Assembly: GCA_002495055.1 (NCBI GenBank)
Contig: DADR01000063.1
Span: 1 to 40,425, forward strand
Direction of reading: 5' to 3'
Source: Methanoregula sp. UBA247
Lineage (GTDB): Archaea; Halobacteriota; Methanomicrobia; Methanomicrobiales; Methanospirillaceae
Length of the DNA stretch: 40,425 bases
Shown here: piece after piece, positions 24,908 through 33,293 of the stretch
Position numbering within the stretch: the first letter of the stretch is position 1
How the letters are laid out: every line of letters starts with the position of its first letter
The notes under the pieces: model-generated
What the model was told of the DNA's origin: nothing
The model's input: only the letters and a program-made list of their open reading frames with translations
Database searches by the model: none
Position numbers and translations under genes: made by a program

Positions 24908-25080
24908 AATGAACTCCAGTCGAATAATAACGGTTCAAAGATAGGCTGTATGAGCATATATTTTTAAAGTGCTCAACGACAGCGTTCGGTTGTTGCCTGA
25001 ACAGGAATAACCGGATAGATGTACGTAAGAACATGAAAAAAGATTGTTCAGGTTGAATTATCCTGAACGATTATTGGTTT

Positions 25081-25920
25081 TTACTTCGTGACTGTGATTC
25101 TGCCAGTAGTTTCCGGCTGGAATGTTGTCTTGTACTCGAATGAACCGACCGTGTCGAAGGTAACCTCAAAGGTCTTATTATAGGCAATTTGAACACCAGT
25201 CAGACCACCGAAGTATTTTGCTCCGTGTGCATCAACAGCTGCCACACCGTGGGGTTTTAAGGGATCCGTGTTCTTCCAGATGATTTTTCCACCGACCGGT
25301 ATGGATAATGACGTGCTGGGCATAATGGTCATTTCACGGGTGAATGTGATTGTCTTTGTTGGCGGTTGGGTTGGGGTCGGTGTCGGGGTCGCTGTTGGCT
25401 TTACCGGGGGTGTAATGACCGTATCAATGACATGGATAACACCATTGCTGGTCTTGATGTCCTCATTGATCACCTTTGCACCATTCACCATAAGGGTACC
25501 ATTGATGGACGTAATGGTGATATTGTCTCCCTGGACTGTCTTGGCATAGGTGAGACCTTTAAGATCATTTGCCATGAGAGTGCCGGATACTACATGGTAC
25601 AGAAGATTTTCCCTGGTCGTAACCGTCCCGTTTGGCAATTTCTTGAAGGCATCATCTGTGGGAGCGAATATCGTGAACGGACCTGCGCCATTCAGGGTTC
25701 CGGTAAGATTTGCTGCCTGTATTGCTCCAACGAGTGCGGTAAATCTGCCGTCAGCAACCGCAGTGTCTAAAGCCGATTTCTCAAGGGGAACTGTAGTCGT
25801 TTCAGTCGTTGGAACCGCTGTTGGAGTAGGAGTGACTACCGGTGTCGTTGGCTGGGATGTACAACCCGCAATAAGAATCCCGATGAACAGGAACGCGAGA
25901 ACAACATATAATTTCTTCAT
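25081..25920 (-). CDS. Fasciclin (FAS1) plus degenerate cupredoxin-like lipoprotein
   Basis: A 279-residue exported protein. A lipoprotein signal ends at LIAGC (Cys20), followed by a Thr/Pro-rich spacer (21-45). A FAS1 domain covers about 47-170 (GPFTIFAPTDDAF at 80-92, NLLYHVVSGTL at 105-115, NGVIHVIDTVI at 159-169), a second Pro/Thr linker 171-190, and a cupredoxin-type beta domain 190-279. FAS1 domains mediate surface adhesion. In the cupredoxin domain His224 (KPHG) is kept, but the usual C-terminal Cys, His and Met copper ligands are replaced in EYKTTFQPETTG (262-273), so type 1 copper binding is unlikely. ATG 25920 is preferred over the longer frame: the TATA box at 25943-25949 points to transcription starting at this ATG. 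Confidence 0.85.
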   Translation of the reverse strand: MKKLYVVLAFLFIGILIAGCTSQPTTPVVTPTPTAVPTTETTTVPLEKSALDTAVADGRFTALVGAIQAANLTGTLNGAGPFTIFAPTDDAFKKLPNGTVTTRENLLYHVVSGTLMANDLKGLTYAKTVQGDNITITSINGTLMVNGAKVINEDIKTSNGVIHVIDTVITPPVKPTATPTPTPTQPPTKTITFTREMTIMPSTSLSIPVGGKIIWKNTDPLKPHGVAAVDAHGAKYFGGLTGVQIAYNKTFEVTFDTVGSFEYKTTFQPETTGRITVTK

Positions 25921-25942
25921 GCATCTTTTTTTGTTATTTCGG

Positions 25943-25949
25943 TATATAA
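25943..25949 (-). promoter_or_regulatory. TATA box of FAS1 lipoprotein gene
   Basis: The minus strand reads CTTATATACC. The centre at 25946 lies 26 nt before the A of ATG 25920, the standard archaeal distance for a leaderless transcript. This supports that start over the in-frame ATG further upstream. Confidence 0.6.
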
Positions 25950-26058
25950 GCATATTCAATTAATTTGTACTATTACAGGATCTGTATGGATAGTGTATTA
26001 CAATCGCTTTATTTAAAATGATAAAACAAAAAATGGAAAAACTGAGGATTTTACTCCT

Positions 26059-29000
26059 TCACTTCAGATAATGACTCAGTGGTTCCAGCGTGACCTTCTC
26101 ATGCTTGATCGCATCAATGGCAAGTGCTGCTGCACGCGCTGCCTGAAGGGTTGTGATATAAGGGATACTGAAATCCACTGCCGCACGCATAATCTGGTAG
26201 TGGTCCTGACGGGACTGCTTATCCTGAGGGGTGTTGATGATCAGGCGGATCTCACCGTGCCGCATCATATCGAGCACATTTGGTGAACCCTCCTGGACTT
26301 TTCTGACAAGGTGTGCTTCAACTCCAGCCTGATACAGGTAATCAACCGTCCCCTCTGTTCCGTACAGGATAAGTCCAAGATCACGTAATTGCCGTGCGAT
26401 GGGGATCGCCTCCTCTTTCTGCTCGATATTTACCGAAATAAAGATATTACCCTTGAGCGGCAGTTCATTATCCGCAGAGATGCACGCCTTGTAGAACGCA
26501 AGCCCGAAATCGTAATCTATCCCCATCACTTCACCGGTGCTCTTCATCTCAGGACCGAGCATGGTATCGACACCGGCGAGCTTATTGAAGGGGAGCAGGA
26601 CCTCTTTGACTGCAACGTGGTTTATTACGCGTTCCGTATAACCCAGATCGCGCAGTCTCCTGCCGATCATAACCTTCGCCGCGATTTTTGCGACAGGGAT
26701 ACCGGTAGCCTTAGACACAAACGGTACGGTGCGGCTCGCACGCGGATTCGCTTCAAGGATATAGACAACGTTGTCCTTGACCGCGAGCTGGATGTTCACG
26801 AGTCCCACGACACCCAGCCCGAGAGCGATCTTTTTAGTATAATCCCTTATGATATCCAGAACTGCAGGAGATAGAGACTGGGTCGGTATAACACAGGCAG
26901 AATCTCCTGAATGAATACCTGCCTGTTCAATGTGTTCCATGATACCCCCGATGAGGACCTCCTCTCCATCGCACACGGCATCGACATCGAGTTCAATGGC
27001 ATTCTGAAGATAGGAATCGATCAGCACCGGATGGTTCCTGCTGACCCTGACTGCCTCCTTCATATAGGTCTCGAGTTCCCTCTCATCGTGAACGATCTCC
27101 ATCGCCCTTCCTCCAAGCACATATGATGGCCTGACAAGCACCGGATACCCGATCCGAGCTGCCATAGCCCTGGCATCCCCTTCCGAATAAGCCGAGCTGT
27201 TAGCCGGGCTGGGAATATTGAGTTTATCCAGGAGCCGGCTGAACCGGTCACGGTCCTCAGCAATATCCATGGCGTCCGGACTTGTCCCGAGAATTCTGGT
27301 TTTAAGACCGAGGCGTTTGATCTCCCCTTCAATCGGGACGGCAAGATTTACCGCATTCTGCCCACCAAACTGCACCATCACGCCGTAATAATAATCTTTT
27401 CTAAGAATGTTTACAACGTCCTCGAGCTGCATCGGCTCAAAAAAGAGCCGGTCAGACGTATCAAAATCAGTGGAAACCGTTTCAGGATTATTATTGATGA
27501 TATGTACCTCAACACCTTCATCCCGAAGTGCCTGGACTGCGTGAACGGTACAGTAATCGAACTCGATACCCTGGCCGATACGGATGGGACCAGAACCGAG
27601 GATCAGGACTTTCTTATTTTCATTCGGGACAATTTCACACGCCTGCTCGAACGTCGAATAAAAATAGGGAGTGTTTGCCGGAAATTCTGCTGCACAGGTA
27701 TCTACCATCTTATATGTTGGAAGACCGGAAACCGCTTCAATCTCTTCAACGGAAAGCCCGGTAATTTTCATGAGTTCTGCATTCGAAAACCCATATCGTT
27801 TTGCAGCGAGAATATCTTTGGGTTCATGGTGATCCACAAGATGCTTTTCCAAATCAATTATGTTTTTGAATTTTTCTAAAAAGAACGGGGTTATTGACGT
27901 GAGCTGTGCGATCTCGTCAACCGAGAAACCCTGGCGGAATGCATCAAAGAGACAATAGAACCGTTCGTCAGTCGGACGTGAGAGGATCATACGGATCTCA
28001 CTGGGGCTTGTATGAGCGATGACATCGGTATCAATCGAGCGTTTTGCTTTCATGAGGGCTTCTTCCAGCGTCCTTCCGATGGCCATTACTTCGCCCGTGC
28101 TTTTCATTGATGTGGAAAGTGTTCTGTCTGCCCCTTTGAATTTATCAAACGGCCAGCGGGGAACCTTGGCAACGATATAATCAATGGTAGGTTCAAACGA
28201 TGCCGGCGTGCACCCGGTGACGGTGTTGGTGATCTCATCAAGGCGTAGACCGATGGCAATTTTCGCCGCTACCCGGGCGATAGGATATCCCGTTGCTTTT
28301 GATGCAAGAGCTGATGACCGTGAAACACGGGGATTAACCTCAATAACATGGTAGTCCCCGTTTTTAAAGGCAAACTGGATATTGCACCCTCCCTGCACAT
28401 CGAGAGCACGGATAATTTTAATAGCTGCACTCCGCATCATCTGGAATTCGTCATCCCGCAGAGTAAGGATCGGTGCAATAACCACACTCTCACCGGTATG
28501 AATCCCCATGGGGTCAATGTTTTCCATACCACAGATGATAATACAGGTATCCGCAGAATCGCGCATCACCTCAAATTCGATCTCTTTCCATCCCAATACG
28601 CTCTGTTCAACAAGAACCTGGTGAATTCGTGATCGGGAGAGCCCGAGTTCAATAATCCGGATCAATTCCTCTTTTGTTTTTCCGATACCGCCGCCAGCCC
28701 CGCCCATCGTATATGCCGGGCGCACAACTGCAGGGAGTCCGACGGCGTTTATTGCCTCATCGACCTGGTTCAGTGAATTCAGGATCACACTTTTGGGGAC
28801 CGGTTCTCCGATCTGCACCATGAGATCCCGGAACTTTTCACGATCCTCGCCACGGTAGATTGCCTCAAGGGGGGTTCCCAGGATCTCCACATTTTTCAAG
28901 GCACCCATCTCAGCGAGCTCAGCGGTCAGGTTGAGCCCGGTCTGCCCCCCCATACCGGAGAGAATTCCGTCAGGCTTTTCCTTTTCAATGATCTTTGCGA

Positions 29001-29220
29001 TGACATCAGCCCGCAGGGGTTCGATATAAATGATGTCTGCCATATCCGGATCGGTCTGGATGGTTGCCGGATTGGAGTTCACCAGCACTACCTTAACACC
29101 CTCTTCACGCATGGCACGACATGCCTGGCTGCCTGAAAAATCAAATTCTGCTGCCTGCCCGATCTGGATCGGTCCTGATCCGATAATCAGGACTTTTTTG
29201 ATATGCTGCCGTTTTGGCAT
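26059..29220 (-). CDS. carB: Carbamoyl-phosphate synthase, large subunit
   Basis: A 1053-residue synthase subunit that makes carbamoyl phosphate from ammonia (supplied by CarA), bicarbonate and two ATP. It has the duplicated architecture of the family: the first half begins KKVLIIGSGPIQIGQAAEFDFSGSQA, and the second half repeats it as KKVLILGSGPIRIGQGIEFDYC from about residue 536. Each half contains an ATP-grasp domain (for example MGGAGGGIGKT and VLGGRAMEIV). The C-terminal region from about residue 925 is the MGS-like allosteric domain (GNIFISVNIEQKEEAIPIARQL, then GTVDYLYQAG). It is undivided, unlike some methanogens where carB is split. ATG 29220 shares one base with the carA stop (TGATG), so translation is coupled. 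Its product feeds both ArgF and the pyrimidine pathway. Confidence 0.97.
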   Translation of the reverse strand: MPKRQHIKKVLIIGSGPIQIGQAAEFDFSGSQACRAMREEGVKVVLVNSNPATIQTDPDMADIIYIEPLRADVIAKIIEKEKPDGILSGMGGQTGLNLTAELAEMGALKNVEILGTPLEAIYRGEDREKFRDLMVQIGEPVPKSVILNSLNQVDEAINAVGLPAVVRPAYTMGGAGGGIGKTKEELIRIIELGLSRSRIHQVLVEQSVLGWKEIEFEVMRDSADTCIIICGMENIDPMGIHTGESVVIAPILTLRDDEFQMMRSAAIKIIRALDVQGGCNIQFAFKNGDYHVIEVNPRVSRSSALASKATGYPIARVAAKIAIGLRLDEITNTVTGCTPASFEPTIDYIVAKVPRWPFDKFKGADRTLSTSMKSTGEVMAIGRTLEEALMKAKRSIDTDVIAHTSPSEIRMILSRPTDERFYCLFDAFRQGFSVDEIAQLTSITPFFLEKFKNIIDLEKHLVDHHEPKDILAAKRYGFSNAELMKITGLSVEEIEAVSGLPTYKMVDTCAAEFPANTPYFYSTFEQACEIVPNENKKVLILGSGPIRIGQGIEFDYCTVHAVQALRDEGVEVHIINNNPETVSTDFDTSDRLFFEPMQLEDVVNILRKDYYYGVMVQFGGQNAVNLAVPIEGEIKRLGLKTRILGTSPDAMDIAEDRDRFSRLLDKLNIPSPANSSAYSEGDARAMAARIGYPVLVRPSYVLGGRAMEIVHDERELETYMKEAVRVSRNHPVLIDSYLQNAIELDVDAVCDGEEVLIGGIMEHIEQAGIHSGDSACVIPTQSLSPAVLDIIRDYTKKIALGLGVVGLVNIQLAVKDNVVYILEANPRASRTVPFVSKATGIPVAKIAAKVMIGRRLRDLGYTERVINHVAVKEVLLPFNKLAGVDTMLGPEMKSTGEVMGIDYDFGLAFYKACISADNELPLKGNIFISVNIEQKEEAIPIARQLRDLGLILYGTEGTVDYLYQAGVEAHLVRKVQEGSPNVLDMMRHGEIRLIINTPQDKQSRQDHYQIMRAAVDFSIPYITTLQAARAAALAIDAIKHEKVTLEPLSHYLK

Positions 29221-30275
29221 CAGGTAAGCCTCCGGTAAAGACCATCAAAATAGTGGCATTCCGTATCCCGCGGGCCGGCATGTGCTTCGGGATGAAACTG
29301 GACACAGGATATATTCAGATCTTCACTTTCAAATCCTTCCACGGTTTTATCATTTGCATTGGTAAACGTGACCTTTGATCCTTCGGGCAGGGAATCTCCA
29401 TCAACTGCAAAGCCATGGTTCTGGGTCGTAATAAAAATTCTGCCATCTTTATACCGGACCGGCTGGTTCGAACCGCGGTGGCCAAATTTGAGCTTGTACG
29501 TATCTCCTCCCAGTGCAAGTGCGGTAATCTGGTTGCCCATACATATACCAAATACGGGAAGTTCACCGATGCATTTTTTTACCGTGGCAATTGTCGGGAG
29601 TGCGGTCTTTGGATCCCCGGGACCATTGGTGATGAAAAGACAGTCTGGTTCGACACGGAAAATATCTTCAGGAGTTGTGTTGTAGGGAAATACATACAGA
29701 TCACCGTTCCTTGCAGAAAGACTTGAGAGCATGTTGTTCTTGAGACCCAGGTCGAGGACAGCAATTTTCTTTCCCGTTCCCGGGATGTGGTACGGGGTTT
29801 TGCAGGAAACAGCAGGAATAAGATCAAAATCCGATATGGGAGCGGTCTTTTTTGCACGTTCTATCGCGTATTCGAAATTGTCATCTCCCACAACGAGAGC
29901 CGCCCGTAAAGTACCCTGAACCCTTGTTTTGATGGTCAGCATCCGGGTATCCACGCCGCAGAGGCCTAAAAGACCGTTCTGTTCAAAATAATTGCGTATT
30001 GTGGATCTTTCATCGGGTTTCTCACAGATTTCACGGCAGACTGCACCAAATGCCTTGACATTTTTGCTCTGCATATTCTGCGTATCAGTACCGTAATTCC
30101 CGATGAGCGGGAAGGTAAACATCAGGATCTGCCCATAATAACTGGGATCGCTGAGCGCTTCCATATACCCGCTCATGAGCGTATTAAAAACGAGCTCTCC
30201 GGAGCACTCACCTTCAATACCAAAACCTTCCCCGATCACATAATTCCCGTCTTCGAGACCCAGAACCGCTTTCAT
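29220..30275 (-). CDS. carA: Carbamoyl-phosphate synthase, small (glutaminase) subunit
   Basis: A 351-residue subunit that hydrolyses glutamine and channels ammonia to CarB. The N-terminal half carries the CPSase small-subunit domain (VFNTLMSGYMEALSDPSYYGQ, about 29-49; GLCGVDTR, 104-111). The C-terminal class I glutamine amidotransferase has ITNGPGDP (215-222), nucleophile Cys245 in FGICMGNQ, and the His328/Glu330 pair in QFHPEAHAGP. ATG 30275 is preferred over the upstream in-frame ATG 30347: it gives the canonical MKAVLGLEDG start and has GGGA upstream, whereas the longer N-terminus (MKYESCERNC...) is not family-like. It overlaps carB by one base, forming the carAB operon. Confidence 0.96.
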   Translation of the reverse strand: MKAVLGLEDGNYVIGEGFGIEGECSGELVFNTLMSGYMEALSDPSYYGQILMFTFPLIGNYGTDTQNMQSKNVKAFGAVCREICEKPDERSTIRNYFEQNGLLGLCGVDTRMLTIKTRVQGTLRAALVVGDDNFEYAIERAKKTAPISDFDLIPAVSCKTPYHIPGTGKKIAVLDLGLKNNMLSSLSARNGDLYVFPYNTTPEDIFRVEPDCLFITNGPGDPKTALPTIATVKKCIGELPVFGICMGNQITALALGGDTYKLKFGHRGSNQPVRYKDGRIFITTQNHGFAVDGDSLPEGSKVTFTNANDKTVEGFESEDLNISCVQFHPEAHAGPRDTECHYFDGLYRRLT

Positions 30276-30478
30276 GATTTCCCAATATAGTGTGCCTGAA
30301 TAGTTCTTAACGATAATGCAGTTTCTTTCACAGCTCTCATATTTCATCCTTCATGTACAGCTGATTTTGTGTTCTGGAGAAGTGAGATGGGGTACAAAAC
30401 AGGTACCAGAACGGATATGCATAAAAAGGATAAATGTTGATAATCAACTGTTTCAAACTAAAAATGAGGGTGAAACCG

Positions 30479-30976
30479 ATGGGAACGTTAGGAAGAAAGA
30501 TTGTCGATACCAATGTTGAAGACCTGGTAAAGCTCCTCAACAAGGCATTTTCTGATGAATGGCTCGCTTATTACCAGTACTGGATTGGCTCAAAAATTGT
30601 CCGCGGGCCCAATAAAGAGGCAGTTATTGCCGAACTCACGCTCCATGCAACCGAAGAACTCGGGCATGCAGTCCTGCTCACCACGCGGATTATCCAGCTG
30701 GGCGGGACACCGGTCACAAAACCCCAGGATTGGTACAAACTCACCAACTGCGGGTACGATGCACCGGATGATCCCTATGTCATCAAGGTGCTCGAGCAAA
30801 ATATCAAAGGCGAGCAATGCGCCATCAAGAGTTACAACAGCCTGTTGAAAAAGACAAAAGACAAGGACCCGGTCACCTATAACATCATTCTTGGCATCCT
30901 CCAGATGGAAGTTGAGCATGAGGAGGATTTACAGGCACTCCTTGAAGATATCACAGTAATGATGAAAAATCGTTGA
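30479..30976 (+). CDS. Ferritin-like (bacterioferritin/Dps-type) iron protein
   Basis: A 165-residue four-helix-bundle protein of the ferritin-like superfamily. Candidate di-iron ligands sit at the expected helix positions: Glu27 (SDEWLAYYQY), Glu59/60 and His63 (ATEELGHA), Glu112 (GEQCAIKSY) and Glu145/His147 (EVEHEED). It probably oxidises and stores iron or consumes peroxide; archaeal relatives are annotated as ferritin/DPS family. ATG 30479 is preferred over the in-frame ATGs 30434 and 30464 because GAGGGTG lies 7 nt upstream. It is divergent from carAB. A T-rich end with a TATA-like region follows at about 31016-31038. Confidence 0.82.
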   Translation: MGTLGRKIVDTNVEDLVKLLNKAFSDEWLAYYQYWIGSKIVRGPNKEAVIAELTLHATEELGHAVLLTTRIIQLGGTPVTKPQDWYKLTNCGYDAPDDPYVIKVLEQNIKGEQCAIKSYNSLLKKTKDKDPVTYNIILGILQMEVEHEEDLQALLEDITVMMKNR

Positions 30977-31022
30977 TACCAATCTTCATTATTTTCACGT
31001 ATTCAAAGAAAGAAAGCCTTTT

Positions 31023-31101
31023 TATAAGATATATAAATCTGAAAATCCCGACCTGCAGAGGGATTGTTGCGGTGGTCCTTTGAATACAACACGATTTTTT
31101 T
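31023..31101 (+). ncRNA. Candidate small transcript between ferritin-like and glutaredoxin genes
   Basis: Two overlapping TATA-like elements (tataaga at 31023-31029, atataaat at 31031-31038) are followed by a 6-bp stem AATCCC/GGGATT (31044-31049 with 31060-31065), a second possible helix GTTG/CAAC (31066-31069 with 31087-31090) and a T7 run at 31095-31101. No ORF of note lies inside. The predicted transcript start (about 31052-31060) would fall inside the first stem, which weakens the case. The T-rich part may simply terminate the ferritin-like gene. The rest of the gap to 31228 shows nothing definite. Confidence 0.25.
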
Positions 31102-31228
31102 AGGGATGCCGAGTGAACTCATCAGGTTCCTGCCCGTCACCAGAGCCGGAAATCTGTAAAATCTCTCCTGCATCTTTTTAACCGGTAATGAAAATCCGAT
31201 TGTATAACGGTTTGGTAAACATCCCCAT

Positions 31229-31238
31229 TTTTATATAG
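31229..31238 (+). promoter_or_regulatory. TATA box of the thiol-redox operon
   Basis: TTTTATATAG in an AT-rich stretch predicts a transcript start near 31260, about 20 nt before the glutaredoxin ATG at 31281. No other promoter is visible for the two following genes. Confidence 0.55.
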
Positions 31239-31280
31239 TATTTACTGCAATTTCCATGAACAGGTTGGATAGTGATTTTC

Positions 31281-31562
31281 ATGGTTATCGAACATGTAAA
31301 CGGCAAAAAGGTTGGAAAAGTCATGCTGTATGCCCTGAGCACCTGCGGGTGGTGTGCCAGGACAAAAGAATTGTTACGAACACTCGGGGTAGATTTTGAC
31401 TCTACCTATGTTGATCTCCTCGAGGGTAAAGATCAGGACGATGCAATGAATGAAGTCGAGAAATGGAACTCCAAAGGCTCGTTCCCGACACTTGTCATCA
31501 GGGACAAGATAAGTATCGTGGGGTTCCGTGAAGAGGAGATCCGGGAGGCTCTGAAAGGATGA
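31281..31562 (+). CDS. Glutaredoxin-like protein with CGWC active site
   Basis: A 93-residue thioredoxin-fold protein. The dithiol motif is CGWC (22-25) after the strand KVMLYALST; the cis-Pro loop is SFPT (67-70), and the C-terminal GFREEEIREAL matches the glutaredoxin helix. It probably reduces disulfides in the cytoplasm. In methanogens glutathione is absent, so the electron donor is more likely the ferredoxin-dependent reductase encoded next. ATG 31281 is listed; GTG 31272 is an alternative. The last four bases overlap the next gene (ATGA), which indicates coupled translation. Confidence 0.88.
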   Translation: MVIEHVNGKKVGKVMLYALSTCGWCARTKELLRTLGVDFDSTYVDLLEGKDQDDAMNEVEKWNSKGSFPTLVIRDKISIVGFREEEIREALKG

Positions 31563-32074
31563 ACCTGGTTGTCGTAGATGAAAAAGAAGTCGATCGAATA
31601 TATATTATTCTTAAAAAAGAGGCAGAAAGTGGCGGTTACTTCCTGAATAGTGATGTTGATTTTTCGAAAAATCTCGTACGGGGCCTCCTGAAAAATGAGC
31701 AGCGCTATGGGTACCGGGCCTGCCCCTGTCGCCTCGCTTCAGGAAAAAAGGATGAAGACCTTGATATCATATGCCCCTGTAACTACCGCGATCCTGATCT
31801 CGATGAATTTGGTGCCTGTTACTGTGCACTCTATGTCGATGAAGCGATTGCTGGCGGAAAAAAACCCGCTGCCCCGGTTCCCGAGCGGCGTCCCCCGCGG
31901 TCCGAACGCGGTACAAAGCGCGCGGTATTTACCCTTTCAACAAGCCCGGTACCATCTCTGGCATTCCCTGTCTGGCGTTGTTCTGTCTGCGGGTATCTCT
32001 GCGCCCGCGAGCAACCACCAGGTATCTGCCCCATCTGCAAAGTCAAAAAAGAACGGTTCGAACGCTTTATCTGA
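31559..32074 (+). CDS. Ferredoxin:disulfide (thioredoxin) reductase catalytic chain with C-terminal rubredoxin
   Basis: A 171-residue two-domain redox protein. Residues about 7-100 are the ferredoxin:thioredoxin reductase catalytic fold with the CxC pairs CPC (55-57), CPC (72-74) and CYC (87-89), which bind a 4Fe-4S cluster beside a redox-active disulfide. A Pro/Arg-rich linker (101-120) leads to a rubredoxin-like C-terminal domain (138-165) with CSVC (141-144) and CPIC (157-160). Methanosarcina has a characterised fused reductase of this type that uses reduced ferredoxin to reduce disulfides. It overlaps the glutaredoxin gene by 4 nt, so the glutaredoxin is its likely partner. Confidence 0.9.
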   Translation: MNLVVVDEKEVDRIYIILKKEAESGGYFLNSDVDFSKNLVRGLLKNEQRYGYRACPCRLASGKKDEDLDIICPCNYRDPDLDEFGACYCALYVDEAIAGGKKPAAPVPERRPPRSERGTKRAVFTLSTSPVPSLAFPVWRCSVCGYLCAREQPPGICPICKVKKERFERFI

Positions 32075-32111
32075 TACCTTTTCTTCCTTTTTGGCCATCC
32101 AAAAAAAAAAC

Positions 32112-32498
32112 ATGTTCAATGACGAACCCTCAAATAGCGTCGTAACCAACGGTACTGTCATGACAGGTACCGTCCTGATCGAAATTGTCGGTCTGAAAAA
32201 CGCCGAATGTTGTCCCTTTCCCTGCGATGAGAACCGCACCTGTGGGCTTTCGGGATGCTTTCCCACCGGTAAACTCACGTCAGCATTTGAAGAATTAAAA
32301 CAGGTCCTGGGGAAAGAGTATGGCAACCGGGTTGAGATAAAACTCACGCTCATTGATGACGAAACACCGGATTACATCCGCACAATAATCGAAACCGAAT
32401 ATCCCCCTCTCCCCATGGTCCTCGTCAATGGACGGATCACCCGTATAGGGCGTATATCACTGGACAGGATAAAAAAAGAGATTGAAAAAGAATGTTAG
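32112..32498 (+). CDS. Cys-rich thioredoxin-fold-like protein, unknown function
   Basis: A 128-residue protein I do not recognise by name. A strand (VLIEIVGL, 21-28) leads into a Cys cluster CCPFPCDENRTCGLSGC (Cys33, 34, 38, 44, 49). After a helix come a second strand VEIKLTLID, a helix, and the block YPPLPMVLVNGRITRIGRISLDRIKKEI, which looks like the cis-Pro strand and last helix of a thioredoxin fold. The clustered Cys residues could hold an iron-sulfur cluster or zinc; this is inference. ATG 32112 follows an A10 tract and has no clear ribosome site; ATG 32160 (MTGTVLIEIVG) is a real alternative. An open frame extends far upstream but lies inside the preceding gene in another frame and is not coding. 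It is 37 nt downstream of the reductase and probably in the same operon. Confidence 0.75.
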   Translation: MFNDEPSNSVVTNGTVMTGTVLIEIVGLKNAECCPFPCDENRTCGLSGCFPTGKLTSAFEELKQVLGKEYGNRVEIKLTLIDDETPDYIRTIIETEYPPLPMVLVNGRITRIGRISLDRIKKEIEKEC

Positions 32499-33080
32499 TT
32501 ATACAATTTTTGTCAGGGCACCGGTCTCAAGATCGTAATACAGACCGTGAACTTCAATTGTTTTTTCCTTTAACGCGGTTTTTATCAGCGGGTATGTTTT
32601 AAGGTGCTCGATCTGGAGCCGCACATTCTCCTGTTCGATCATCCGTGACCGGTTCTTGGTCTCTTCCGGTGTGGCGGGTTTCTTAATTTTGCTATCTACC
32701 CTGTTTTTTGCCTCAATGGCATTATTAAGCCAGAGCGGGATGTAGACATCATCAGTTTCCTTGTCAAGTGCTTTTATAGCACCGCAATCGGAGTGACCAC
32801 AGATAACGATATCCTTTACTTTGAGATGCTTTATTGCGTACTCCAGTACTGTAGCAAAATTCCAGTCATGGATCGGCGCGACATTCCCGATATTCCGCTG
32901 AATGAACAGGTGTCCTGGTTTCATCTGGGTGATATGCCCGGTCTGGAGGCGCGAATCAGAACACCCGATCCAGAGAACGGGGGGGTTTTGTCCTTTCGTG
33001 AGTTCCTTATATATACTGATATTCTGTTTGAATACCGTTTCGCGGAATTTTTTATTTCCTTCGAGTAACTGGTCGATCAT
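32499..33080 (-). CDS. Beta-class carbonic anhydrase
   Basis: A 193-residue enzyme that interconverts carbon dioxide and bicarbonate. The beta-class zinc ligands are present: Cys40-x-Asp42-x-Arg44 (GCSDSR) and His96-x-x-Cys99 (CGHSDCGA). The FIQRNIGNVAP block (59-69) is also typical. Length fits the type with a full C-terminal helix region. In a methanogen it may supply bicarbonate/CO2 for methanogenesis or for the carboxylating CarAB step; that is inference. ATG 33080 has AGGAGAAG upstream; the longer frame to 33107 lacks a site. It is convergent with and directly abuts the Cys-rich gene (stop to stop, no gap). Confidence 0.93.
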   Translation of the reverse strand: MIDQLLEGNKKFRETVFKQNISIYKELTKGQNPPVLWIGCSDSRLQTGHITQMKPGHLFIQRNIGNVAPIHDWNFATVLEYAIKHLKVKDIVICGHSDCGAIKALDKETDDVYIPLWLNNAIEAKNRVDSKIKKPATPEETKNRSRMIEQENVRLQIEHLKTYPLIKTALKEKTIEVHGLYYDLETGALTKIV

Positions 33081-33293
33081 AAAAGTCTTCTCCTGTGAAT
33101 TGAACACATTACATCCAATAACGATGTGAATGCCTTAATTCTTGCAGGGAGGGCAGATTCTATTAACCTTTCGAAATTACTCTGGAGACCCTGGATTTTA
33201 CTACAATAGGGAAAAACCCGCTGCCTTATTCCGGAATATAATACTTTGATTCTTCCGACGCTCATAAAACCCTTCAGCACCAATGGTAATCCA

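Noticed and set aside
25081..25920. Calling the FAS1 fusion a blue-copper protein
   Set aside because: Three of four expected copper ligands are absent in the C-terminal motif.
31695..32111. Upstream part of the open frame that ends in the Cys-rich protein
   Set aside because: It lies within the ferredoxin:disulfide reductase gene in another frame and shows no protein-like conservation pattern; the real gene starts at 32112 or 32160.
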